64,000 nucleotides of DNA from the NCBI GenBank assembly GCA_013398055.1, contig VZRS01015049.1, forward strand, positions 1 to 64,000, in the 5' to 3' direction. This document shows positions 50,601 through 61,486 of this stretch, in pieces. The DNA comes from Ifrita kowaldi (Eukaryota > Chordata > Aves > Passeriformes > Cinclosomatidae). Both the position numbers and the translations under genes were made by a program. Position 1 is the stretch's first letter; each line of letters begins with the position of its first letter. The notes beneath the pieces were generated by a model that saw only the letters and a list, made by a program, of their open reading frames with translations, was not told the DNA's origin and searched no databases.

Positions 50601-53600
50601 AAAAGCCAAACAGGTTTCAAGGAAAGTGATGGCTGTTATAATGACCTCAAGCTGATATCTCAGTAACTTCAAGAGACAACAGCCAATGTAGAAACATTTT
50701 GGTGACCACCAAATTAAAATAACCTGGTTTTAAACAGTATTGTAATGGTGAAGTTATTATCAGGCTCAAGTAAATCTTGTATTCACCCATCTGGAATTGA
50801 ATCTACAGAGACACCTTCTACAACATCAGTATTTGGCTGAGTAGCTTACCTCATTATTTCCTCTTGCCCAATCTTCCAATAATACAACATATAGTGCTTA
50901 TTTGTCCACTGCTACAAGTGATCTATCACACCTTAAATAAATAGTATAGAATGTCTGATTCCTTTCATATCTATTTTTTATTGAAAGATGTAATGGACAG
51001 CTAGTGAAATGGCAGTTCTGTGAAATCACAATGTTCATCACTATCATAGTCTCAAAGATGCTGTTGTTGTAAGGGGGCAAGTGCTAACACACTTGTAACT
51101 GCTTCTAACCCCACGCAGAAGATTCCTCTTTTTGTTTTAGGAGTCCAGAAGCACTAGGGGCAGGGTATGTTCAGTCAAACCTGCTTCTAGGTTATCTTTG
51201 AGTTATTGTCATAACATCCATTTTCCTTTCCACAAGTTGCAGCTGACTGTATGGGAATAACTTGGTCACTTCTGTATAGCCTATCTAAACCACGCATACT
51301 ACCCAGTGCTGCTGGGACTTGTTATAAATGACTCGATAAAGATACAGTCAATCCAGCTAAACCCAAACAGGTATCATATTATTTTGTTAAGAACAGGTAC
51401 ACAGGATCCTCCATTGATCAGAAATCCACAGGTGGATGCATTTTCTGTGGAAATCTCTGACTCATACAGGAGCATGGTAAGCACAGAAGGGCTGTGTCTC
51501 TTTAATTTGGTGAACAAGCTACTTCACACTGATGCAATAACTAAACCACATAAGCAGCCAAGTTTAAAGTTTATTCCTACCAATTAATTTGGAAGGCATA
51601 ATACATTTTCCTCTTTAATAAGCAATATTTCGTTTTCTTTGGAGACACCAATACTTGAAAACTGATAGTAGAAGCAGAAAATCAGCCTATAAACTAATAA
51701 TCTTGTTTAGAGCAAGCTACTAGCGAATGATCAAATCCTGCACGAGATTTAGCAGTATGGAATAGCTCAGGAGTAGATGTTTTTCATTATTTTAGGGCAG
51801 CACATAGCACAAATGCACAAAATAACAAAAGCAATGCAGTCCCTAAGATGCAATCTCATTTGCTACTATTCATTGTGGGGGAAATGATTGGCTTGGAATT
51901 TGGTTGACCTTTACAACGCCCATGGGAAGCTCTCTTAGACAGCTAGCTTCTTCCACTGTGCTTTAAAATCCAGTTCATTTCTGAGTGGGCAAAAGCTTTT
52001 GTCAAATCAAGGACTGTTCAAACAAATTATAAGATTTTTCACTTTGATGCAGAATGATGCAACTTCAAGAATAGTCCCAAGGCTTGTTGGAAATGGTTCC
52101 AATTACAAACAATTTCTTTATCACAGTATTCTAGGACAATCAACATGAATTGGTTTTAATAGTTACCCTTCTTTCCTCAGGCTGCAGTGCAGCTGACCTC
52201 CCATAGCTGGGCACCGGTCTGAATTGCAGAAGGGAAGCTGTGATGAGAAGCCATGGGGATGCTTTGGAATCCATAATTACTTTGATCAAATGTAGAAAGT
52301 GTTGGGCCTGCTAACTTCGCAGTCTACAATTAACTTTTCTACCCTTTACTGTCATTATCACGTGTTAACCCCTATAATGTCCTGATTCCTGCTTAGAATA
52401 AACACACATTAGAAACACCAAACTGGTGATAAATGAATGAAGAAAAAGGAAAGAAGGTTTTCCTCAGATTTTATCAAAACTTTTTTATTAATATGTATGA
52501 ATTATATATTAATCAACAAGTAGTAAGTACTGTTTAAAGAGATTTCATGCCACATCTTACATAAAAAACCACCCTAATTTTCAGTTACTGGTTTGTTTTC
52601 AGCCTGCTTCTGTATGGCCACCAGAATAAAAACAGGAATGTAAGGGATGTTTTTTCTGAAAATTCTAATGTGAAAAAACAATAATTCACAGCTTTGATAT
52701 TAAAAAACATAGCAAAGAAGACAGAAGAACCGCACATCACTCAGTGCAGATGACTTCTATATTGAAGCCTTGGGAAGAAATTAATCATTGCTGTAAGTAG
52801 GCAGAACACAGCTGGGAGTGGCTGAATTGTGCTTGCAACCAAGGCAAACTGAACAGCACTCTGTAGGGCAGCTCAGCTGGATTCCTGAGCAGTGAGAGGC
52901 TGCTAACCATCACAGCCTTTAAAACACCACAGTAGTAAAAGACCACCAAATGGCTGCAAGAAAATGTTTGGTCTCAGACCCAGTGGGAATTTCCTCAGAT
53001 TTCAAATAGTGGGGGCCATATGCCAAGATCCCTGCAGCACTTCCTAGCTTGAAAGTAAACAGCTGAATGTATTTGGCACAGTTTTTACTACTGCTGCTCA
53101 AGCAGCTTTTGTATTAGTTTGTATAGGCACAGCTATCATAGCACTGGAATTATGAAGAATTCTTTTCTAAGTCAATAATTTGTTGCTAAATCTCTGGAAA
53201 GTGTGTATAGGGAGAGTATGAATCGACAAAAAAACCCACCTTAAAAATAGATAAAGAAACATGCAGGAATTTTTACTCATCTCAAGCAGAAATCACCCTT
53301 CAATCTTTCTTCTGTATATAAGGACAACACTTCCAATTTTGGGATAAAGTAGGATGTGCCCTTCAAAATTCAGGAAGAACTCTTTTTCTCCTCTCCAATC
53401 TTAATGTGGTCAATGCTGCAGTTACTCTAAGAAAGGCACTTTGTTTCCTAATACTCTAATGCTATTATCAAAGTAGGTAGGTTCCAAAAATGCAGATTAA
53501 CCACCCTGTGGTCATGCTGGCATGAGAAAGGCCAGGTTCAAACATCATGCGAGAACTCTTTGGTCTGCAGCTGACTGACATCTGGACATGCTGCAAATGA

Positions 53601-55689
53601 TGCCTGACTTGATCTTCAAGATTACCAAAACATTACAGCACTGAGCAGTATCAACACATCTACTCCAAGAGCTGTTTCGCTGGCAGACTCCAGGGAGATC
53701 TCTTATCATAATCTCATAATGAGATATTAATAGCAGCCTCAGAGAAAACTGCTTGCTCTTTCTCGGAGAGGAATTATCAGTAAATGCCAAATTCCATTTA
53801 TGGTAGTGTACCGGATGGAAACACTGGTGGGAAGGAAAGCATTCCCTGGCTCCTCCTCTGCAAGTGGGAAGATGCTCTTGAGCTATGTCCGTCCTTCAAC
53901 AAGAAAATTTGAACATTTAAAGTCCAATACTTGGTCAACAGAAAACTGAAACCAAGACAGTGGGCTTTGATGATACTTTTATATGAGTAAGACAAATTTT
54001 TATCTTTGACTGCTTAAATGAGAAAAAGCATTGATCCTGTGTGAAAGGATAGTGAGAGCTACTTATGCAGTCATACTGTAAGTTCAGTTTGTTGCATAAT
54101 AGAGAACAAATGAAGTGGACTAATTCTAACAGAAGGGACCAAGTCATAAAGGCCAGTCCTCTAAAAAGCACACAATCCTCTTCTTTCTGTTAGAAAGTTC
54201 TCAGATATTTTCTGAGAAAAAAAAGTCTTTGTTCAAAGTTACTGTTCTCAGAATCTGAGCTCTTTGGAAAAATCAGTGTTTCTCAGAGCAGTGTGGAACC
54301 TTACTACCTAGGTTCAGTTTCTCCCAGGCATTGTATCTGTGTATATTGAGGCCTACCTGCCAGATAAAAATCAATAACAATGCAGGTTAGATGAGCAGGT
54401 AGCAAAAGAAAAAAAGACTGCATGAAAGAATAAACATTCAGAGAACCACAGATGCCTATTGCTGGCTGATTTCTTCAGGACTCCTAAGCTTACAATAGAT
54501 CTCTCAGATATTGATCCTTTTTCCTTGGTATCAAAGAGATGAACAATCTCACTGAAGTTTGCAGGAGCTGATGGATGCTATGAAAGGCTTTTCACAAGAG
54601 CACTGATAAAGTTCGTTGCCTGTTTCTTCAGCTGGAAGATCATATGGCTTCATTGTTGAAAGAAACAAAATAGCAAACAAACGCTAAGGAATTCTTTTAA
54701 GATGAAATAAGTATTCAGGCTGACCTTGCATTCCAGATGCAGAGAATCACATTGTTTCTGTATGAAAGGCAGGTTCTGCATTGGTTAGGTTTGCAGAAAA
54801 TAAGCATTGTTTTTGTCAATAATTCTGAAGCTCTTACAAGCCTAATGTTACAATCAGTGTTTTGATGGTGGCATGTAACAGTTAAATCAAGCTAGAATGA
54901 AAATGAATTCTTCAAGATTTTTAGCACCCCAGAACACAAGGAAGAACCTGGGAGCATTTTTGACAAATTAGGCCTGAACAAGTATGATAGAAGTGAGTAG
55001 GCATTGTTAAGAATGCCTTCTGTCAAGGTAAATATATCTGTTTGCTCTGATAACACCAATGAGCAACTTCTCCCTGTTAGACAAGTCAAATTCATTCATT
55101 AAACTGTACTAGGTACTGAGTCTCTATCAAGCTTAGTATAAACAGACAATTAATCTAAAAAGTGTTAAGAAAATTAATACATCATGGAAAGAGTTTGAAT
55201 TCTCCTTTTTTTCCTCTCCTATATTAAGTTTATTGGAGTAATTATTTTCCTCATCAGTATAAAAGGAAAAAGACCTTCACAAAATAATTCCATGTATTTA
55301 TGCGTCTAAATCCTGAAATTGGATTATTTGGGACTTGAGCCAATAGAAGAATTAAAGGTGTCAACAGCAGGCTTAAATGATGCTTTGATATCTAGCAAGG
55401 TAGTGTTTTCCCCTCAGATGACAAGCTGTTCATAAGGAGCTACAGGACTTCCATAGAGCCTCTCTGCTAAAGCCACCGCCAACTGCATGAAGAGGATACA
55501 AAAAGACCACAAAAAGTTTTTAAATTCATTTTGTTAATCAGTTACATAATCCTTGGAGTGTTGTATACTTGTGATACTATCCAAAGGGATACTAGTTTAG
55601 CACTCTGAACAACACTAAGCTCTTCCAAGACGTGTTTCTCAGCAGAGAGCTGAGCTTGTTGCAGCAGAAAGCCCTTTAGCTCTATCTGT
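44657..55689. other. 11 kb intergenic stretch without recognised genes
   Basis: AT-rich, unique-looking DNA. The open frames within it are all under about 105 codons and show no domain, no paired splice sites and no conserved family. There are homopolymer runs (for example T at 48440-48451) but no CR1 or LTR that I can recognise. Enhancers for CERK or a neighbour could be here but cannot be seen in raw sequence. Confidence 0.6.
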
Positions 55690-55821
55690 CCTGCCTTTCC
55701 CAATGCACTGGCCCAGAGGCCTGTGGCTCTGGTTTGTCTCAGCTGCAGATCCCGAGGCAGACACAGATGTCAGCACTGGCACTGCAGCCTGGCCGGGGAG
55801 CCGGCTGGGGAGCAGCGGGAA

Positions 55822-56234
55822 GGACTGCAGCACTGCACCTCCCAAGGACTGCAGCACTGCGCCTCTCAAGGTCTGCAGCACTGCGCCTCTCAAGGTCTGC
55901 AGCACCGCACCTCTCAAGGTCTGCAGCACCGCACCCTCTCAAGGTCTGCAGCACCGCACCCTCTCAAGGTCTGCAGCACTGCACCTCTCAAGGACTGCAC
56001 CACCACACCTCTCAAGGTCTGCAGCACCGCACCCTCTCAAGGACTGCATTACTGCACCTCTTAAGGTCTGCAACATTGCACCTCTCAAGGACTGCAGCAC
56101 TGCACCCTCTCAAGGTCTGCAGCACCGCACCTCTCAAAGTCTGCAACATTGCACCTCTCAAGGTCTGCAGCACTGCACCCTCTCAAGGACTGCACCACCG
56201 CACCTCTCAAGGTCTGCAGCACCGCACCTCTCAA
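55822..56234. repeat. minisatellite, 17 units of 24 or 25 bp
   Basis: Tandem array of the unit GGTCTGCAGCACYGCACCTCTCAA: 12 units of 24 bp and 5 of 25 bp (an extra C in ACCCTCTC), total 413 bp. Unit variants are GGACT for GGTCT, GCAACATTGC or GCACCACYGC for GCAGCACYGC, and GCCTCTC for ACCTCTC. Most units contain a CTGCAG palindrome. The array sits in a local GC-rich island (about 55690-56340). A last partial unit (aaagtc) is followed by unique sequence. Because the 24-bp unit has no stop in any plus frame, three plus frames stay open across the array; I read this as non-coding. Confidence 0.97.
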
Positions 56235-56339
56235 AGTCAAGCCTCTGCGGAGCTGCCAGCCCTTGCACCCCACCCAGTGAAGCGCTGCCAGAGCTGTGTG
56301 GTCACACAGACCCAAGGGTAGGCTTGTCTGGTCTCAGCA

Positions 56340-59300
56340 GCAGGAAAAAGGCTAAAAGCTTTTCCTCTCTTCCCCACTGAATTAATTGTTGGTATGTGAA
56401 GTACTTCCTTCACAAATAGAGTATACTATTTAAATGGCTGAAAGGCTGAAGCCTAATGTGGGCAAAAGATGCATTTTTTCATATTATCTGAGGTTGGCAG
56501 ACATGTATTTACAGATGAATCAACTCATTTTCCTGGGCAGAGAGACAAATCAAATCCCTAGAGCTTCATACCATGCTTTGGAATGTATTCCAAGTGGTCC
56601 TTTATAAAATAACAATGCAGTTTTGAGCCAGCAGCTACTCATCAAAGTATTGATCCTTTCCTGGCATAACATCTTGCTTGAATGACATAATGTTTCCAGT
56701 AGAGCCAAGGGCACCTCAGCCCTCTACAGACATGCTTGAGCACACTCAAAAGAGCAATGAGATGCAGTGCTGATGAATAGCTCTTTGCCTTCAAGGAAGG
56801 AGAACTTGAATGCAAACAAGGATTTATTAACATATATGTTTGTTTCCCATTTTGAGATGGGTGAAAACAAAAGTACAAGCTTCAACCTTATAAATACAAC
56901 AGAAAATTTCCAAAGCTAAGTTAGACACTGAAAGGTTACAGGACAACAAGGGTGAAGTATGAAAAACATCGTGGCCAAATTGAAAGCCTACTAAAGGCAG
57001 TTTTATCCTAGATCCATCATTTCTAAAAACTAGATGAAAACTGACTGGTCTTTCTCTGCCACAATAATTTTCTCATTAATTTTACTGGTTTTCAGCATAC
57101 TGCCAACTATTAGCAATGAAATAAATTGGACATTTTCTTCTATTGTGCAGTGTGAAAGAGAAAATTGGGGTACTATAAAAAACGCATATAGCTGCTGCTG
57201 TGGTGATTTATTCCTTTGCTGTTCCCATGTATTCACACTTCAACTGGATAATTATTTAAGAACTATGAAGAAATTGCTTGTTACTGTTTCCAAAGGAAAA
57301 GGTTCCTATACAGACCCCCTCCCATGAGCCATGTTAGAGAAGGTGACAACTCTCCCGACTTCTCAGTGATGAGAGACAGCACATTTCCACACAGAAGTTT
57401 AGATTTTAGTTGGACTAAAACCTATGCAGAGCCATGTGGCCCCCTTTCCTCACTACACAGAGGAGAGCTCATGTTCAGACTTCAGACATAGCAATTTAAA
57501 TAAATTTGCTCCATTAAATTTCCTTTTGCCAGAAAGATAAAAAGTCCACTATTCTTGGTGATACTCTAACAAAACCTCATTTTAATTTGATTTTTAAATA
57601 AGAGTAAGCATCTGTATCTAATATGCATTCACTTATATATATACATATGCCATATCTAAAACAATATAATGCTGTTGAGAGTTTAATACAGCCAAAGAGT
57701 TGAAAGAGCAAGAAATTCAAAAGGGAATACCTTTGAGAGCAATTTATAGGTTGTGCAGCCCAAGGGATGGTTATGAGCATCTCCTCTGATCTTCTGCACA
57801 AAGAACATAGATTTTTCACACAGTAAAAACCTCAGTCAGGACTGATGAATTGTAGCGAAAGCACAGCAAAGTTTTCAGCAATATAACTGAAACTAATAAC
57901 ACTTTCTCTAGTATTACTTTCCAACGACTAATTCATATTACGGCTCTGCTACATTCTGGACCAGTGATTGCCATTATCATTTCTTGCAACTTTTAGGTTT
58001 TGCCACGAGTGATTTTGTATTTTCAGAGCATTAGTAAAAAAGTTGGCTAGCATTGACTGAGAACTGGTACAAACAGAAGATCATCACATACAAATTTATA
58101 TAAGTCATAGACAACAGAGATGGTATGGGATGAGATAGTAATGATAATGATAGCATTATTAATATGGGAACAAGAATACAGCATGACATGAGCTTTTTCT
58201 TTTTAGGGTTTGTAAAAGAATAGATAAAGTTTTGTCTAGTGGAAATCTAACTGTTCTTCCCTTTGCTACATTAATTAGTCCAGTGTAAGACAAAATCTCC
58301 TTAAGCAAAATTTTTACAAAACAAAACCAAGAAGGAAAAAACACACACATTTTCAAACTTCATTAGTATTTCAATATTGTTCCTGTTCTATAGTCTGTGG
58401 CTGAGTTTCAGTGTTGGAGAGATCTTTGAAAAATTACACATTTAATGTATTTATTTCCTCTGGTTACTCGTGAAATCTTATTTTAATGACCATGCATACT
58501 AGAATTATTACTACTATACTTCAAGATTTCAGTAGAAGAGATTAAACCTTTGAGCTCCTTCGATGTAAAATGGCTTTAACTTCTGAGAGCTTCCTGTGAT
58601 TACCTTATCATTTCCTCTTCAAAACTTAGGGACTCTCTGGTGGTTTTACATCAGTATTTTCAGTTCATTTCTTGTCCTAGGATTGCCAGTCCTGACACAA
58701 CTGTTAAGACCATACAAGCAAAACTGCAAATTTTCATTTCAAGGTTTAGAAGCTAAGCTGTTCTCTTTTATTACTTTTAAACATGATGCTACATACTGTG
58801 AAATACCAGAAAGTGATATGAACAGCAAAATACTTAATTCTCACTTTTTAGTCTGAGTTTTCTTTTTTTCACTTAGCTGAAAACCGTCTACTATTCCTAC
58901 CCACCTCTCAAAAGTAACAAGATCTAAAAAGAAAAAAATTGCAGGTTTTGATTTTTTTCCCAATTCCCCCAACAATATTAAATATGGGAAAACATTTATC
59001 ATCTTCAGCTAAAGACTACTTTGTAAATCCAACTCAATAACAGAATATACCTCTGGGATAAGGAGCAGCAACACCTAAAAGCAAATGTATAAAATACTTT
59101 GTTACCTTTATCATATATTTCCACCCAAACATCTGTAGCTACCCACATTTTCTTTGCACTATAATTTTGCTCATGTCTCTTTCACCAAGCTCTCAACCTC
59201 TCTGTTGATAAATCCTAAGCCTTGCCAACACTCTCACTAGTAAAATGGGCAGCTCAGCCAACAGCATTACCCCAGGAGCACTCAGTAACTCTTTTCTACT

Positions 59301-60945
59301 GGAAGTCATGCTGGGAACACTCTGTTACTTGTACTCCAACTGCATTGTCTTCATTACACTCGTTGCTCAGTTTATATTTGCTCTCATTCAGGCAAAAGCA
59401 TACACAAACCACAAAACCAGCCAAAAATATTCAATAATGGACAATTCATAAGACCTGATACAGACTTACCTCTTAGGTAGCAAATTCCATCCCCCTTTCA
59501 GAAGAAGAAAACATGACTTTGATACAACTCACTTGACTTGAATAAGAACTATAATGTATTACTGAAGATACTTCTGGAAATTATACCTATGCAACACACT
59601 GTAAGGCTAGCTGTAGTTTTCTTATTTTATCCGGTACTTTTCATTCACCTTACACTACCTGAACTTACTTTACCACTAATCCTTTCCTACAGAAATTGTA
59701 TTAATAGGATTTCAATGCTGAAAATATGTGGAACACTAAGAAAGAAAGGAATAAGACTCTTTTCAGTTCAAGTGTACATTTCAACTTCTATGCAGAGAAG
59801 CCCTGAAATGGAATTAAACAGCAGTGAAACTTAATTACCTTCTGATACATTTGGATCAAAGAGAATTTAATTGAGAGATAAATAGGGTCAAACAGCGTGG
59901 TAAAGGCTTTGCTATCTTCAAGAAACATCAACAAAAACTAATCCCTCCCTCAGACACAAATGACATGAAAAATGCACTAACAAGGGCTTAGAGACATGCA
60001 AAGAGATGTCAGTGGTAGACTTAAACACAGAGATCCAAGAAAAAACCAGAAAAGCACTGGTAATGAAGCTGGATAGTCAAAGACAAGACTAGAGAAAAAA
60101 AAATCCCCAAGCCCCAAAACCCAAACCCCAAATCCTGCAGCAGTCAGTCATGAATATTGTGAGGTAACAAATGTGTGCTCTCAAGACAAATGGTAGATGT
60201 CAATTAACACACAGCTTGATGAGTTCTAACACCTGAAAATATCTGCTGAAAATAATCCATTGAAATTTCTTCGTATCATCATGTCTCCATTCTTCTTAGA
60301 TACATGGGAGGAGTTACAGATTTACTTCTAAATAGCTTTTTTTTGACCAAAACAAGTAAGGGACCAAGGGCATGATTGATGCTATTAGCATGCTAAATGC
60401 AATGCCTCTGTGCTGAATACACCTTCTGGGAACAATGGATCAAACACAAAAAGAAACATAGACTGTGCAGAGAATGAACTAAAATAACAAAAAAAGTAAA
60501 TAATGCTGATAAATATTTCTGTCTGTGTCTGGTGTTTTCCTGAAATTTGAGATTAAGTTGCCCATTAGAAGAAAAATGACCAAAACAGAGTGGTTGAACC
60601 AAAGCACTTAAGCTTGCTGTTGAATTCCTTCTTAGAGTTACAAGACACTTTGTTTCAGGTACTTTCTCAAAAAAATTTCAATAATACAAACTGTGAAAAG
60701 AAGAAAAGAAGTGAGGCATATAGTAAGATGAGTATGGCTATTTTAAACAGAAACCTAAGGGATCCAAGAGCCCTGCTCACTCTCATATTACATGCCCAAA
60801 CCTAGTTTTGCACTCAAGTACATTACAAATGATTCTTAAGGAAAAAAAGAGCCAATTTGTAGATTCAGCAAAGCTCTAGATACATCTTTTACATTTTGTC
60901 CTGTTACATGTCCAGTTTTTAGACTAAAGCAATGGCTTTTCTATT
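56340..60945. other. intergenic, no recognised genes
   Basis: 4.6 kb, AT-rich. It includes a G-quadruplex-type motif on the minus strand (60105-60129, separate entry). A 97-codon frame at 57034-57327 and a 98-codon frame at 59538-59834 begin with or contain hydrophobic residues but have no recognisable family, and look like chance frames. Confidence 0.6.
60105..60129 (-). other. G-quadruplex-type motif
   Basis: On the minus strand four runs of 3-4 G are separated by loops of 3-4 bases (TTT, TTTT, CTT). This fits the standard four-run pattern in 25 bp. It is the only canonical example I noticed outside the CpG island. Confidence 0.7.
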
Positions 60946-61486
60946 TGTTATGATTTGCTGCCGCCTACGCCAAACAGGACGGGGAGCCAGGACAGAAGCT
61001 CTGTGAGCTTTTATTATTTTATCAGTCTCATATACAGAGTTGAGACATCAGAGATGATACAAGCTCATGCTGTGCAGGCAACCGAGGACTTTCGGGTTAC
61101 AGAGCATTCTTAAAAGTTGTTCAACCAATAGTAGATATTCTAGAGTTACAGACAGCTGTTTTAACCAATCTTCTATACTGCACGTACATCAGTTATAAAC
61201 AATACTTGCTTGTTTTATACCTTATATAGCAATGCACAATATCCCATTATTAAGCTTAACAGTATCCATCTTGCTAAGCATATTTTTTGCAACTCTAAAA
61301 GCTACCTCAGCTAGGCCCAAATACTCTAACCATTGTTTTAATATCCTTGCTCTGTTGTATAATTGTATCTCCTTTAATATTTTCGCAGCTAAAGCTTTTC
61401 CCTAAAATCATTTGCTTTATTCCTAAAACTTGCTTTTATTTCTCACGCTTTTAGAAGTCCTTCTACCCTTTCCCGTGTTTCCCACA
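60946..61486 (-). mobile_element. probable solo LTR of an endogenous retrovirus
   Basis: About 541 bp with retroviral-type TGT..ACA ends on the minus strand: it starts TGTGGGAAACACGGGAAAGG at 61486 and ends ..AAATCATAACA at 60946. Inside, in order on that strand, are a TATATAAG box (61221-61228) and an AATAAA signal (61010-61015) followed by a GC-richer part, the U3-R-U5 layout. No primer-binding site, polypurine tract, gag, pol or env lies next to it, so it reads as a solo LTR. Flanks share only ATT, so the target duplication is uncertain. Family unnamed; boundaries chosen by eye. Confidence 0.6.

Noticed and set aside
55703..56380. A 225-residue repetitive protein
   Set aside because: Open in three overlapping frames only because the 24-bp repeat lacks stops. 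The repeat varies by single-base insertions, which a coding array would not tolerate, and there are no supporting splice or promoter signals.
57034..57327. 97-codon frame with a hydrophobic, signal-peptide-like start
   Set aside because: AT-rich chance frame. No family resemblance, no neighbouring exon and no conserved cysteine pattern I can name.
59538..59834. 98-codon frame with a hydrophobic middle
   Set aside because: No recognisable receptor or transporter motif. Length is within chance for this composition.
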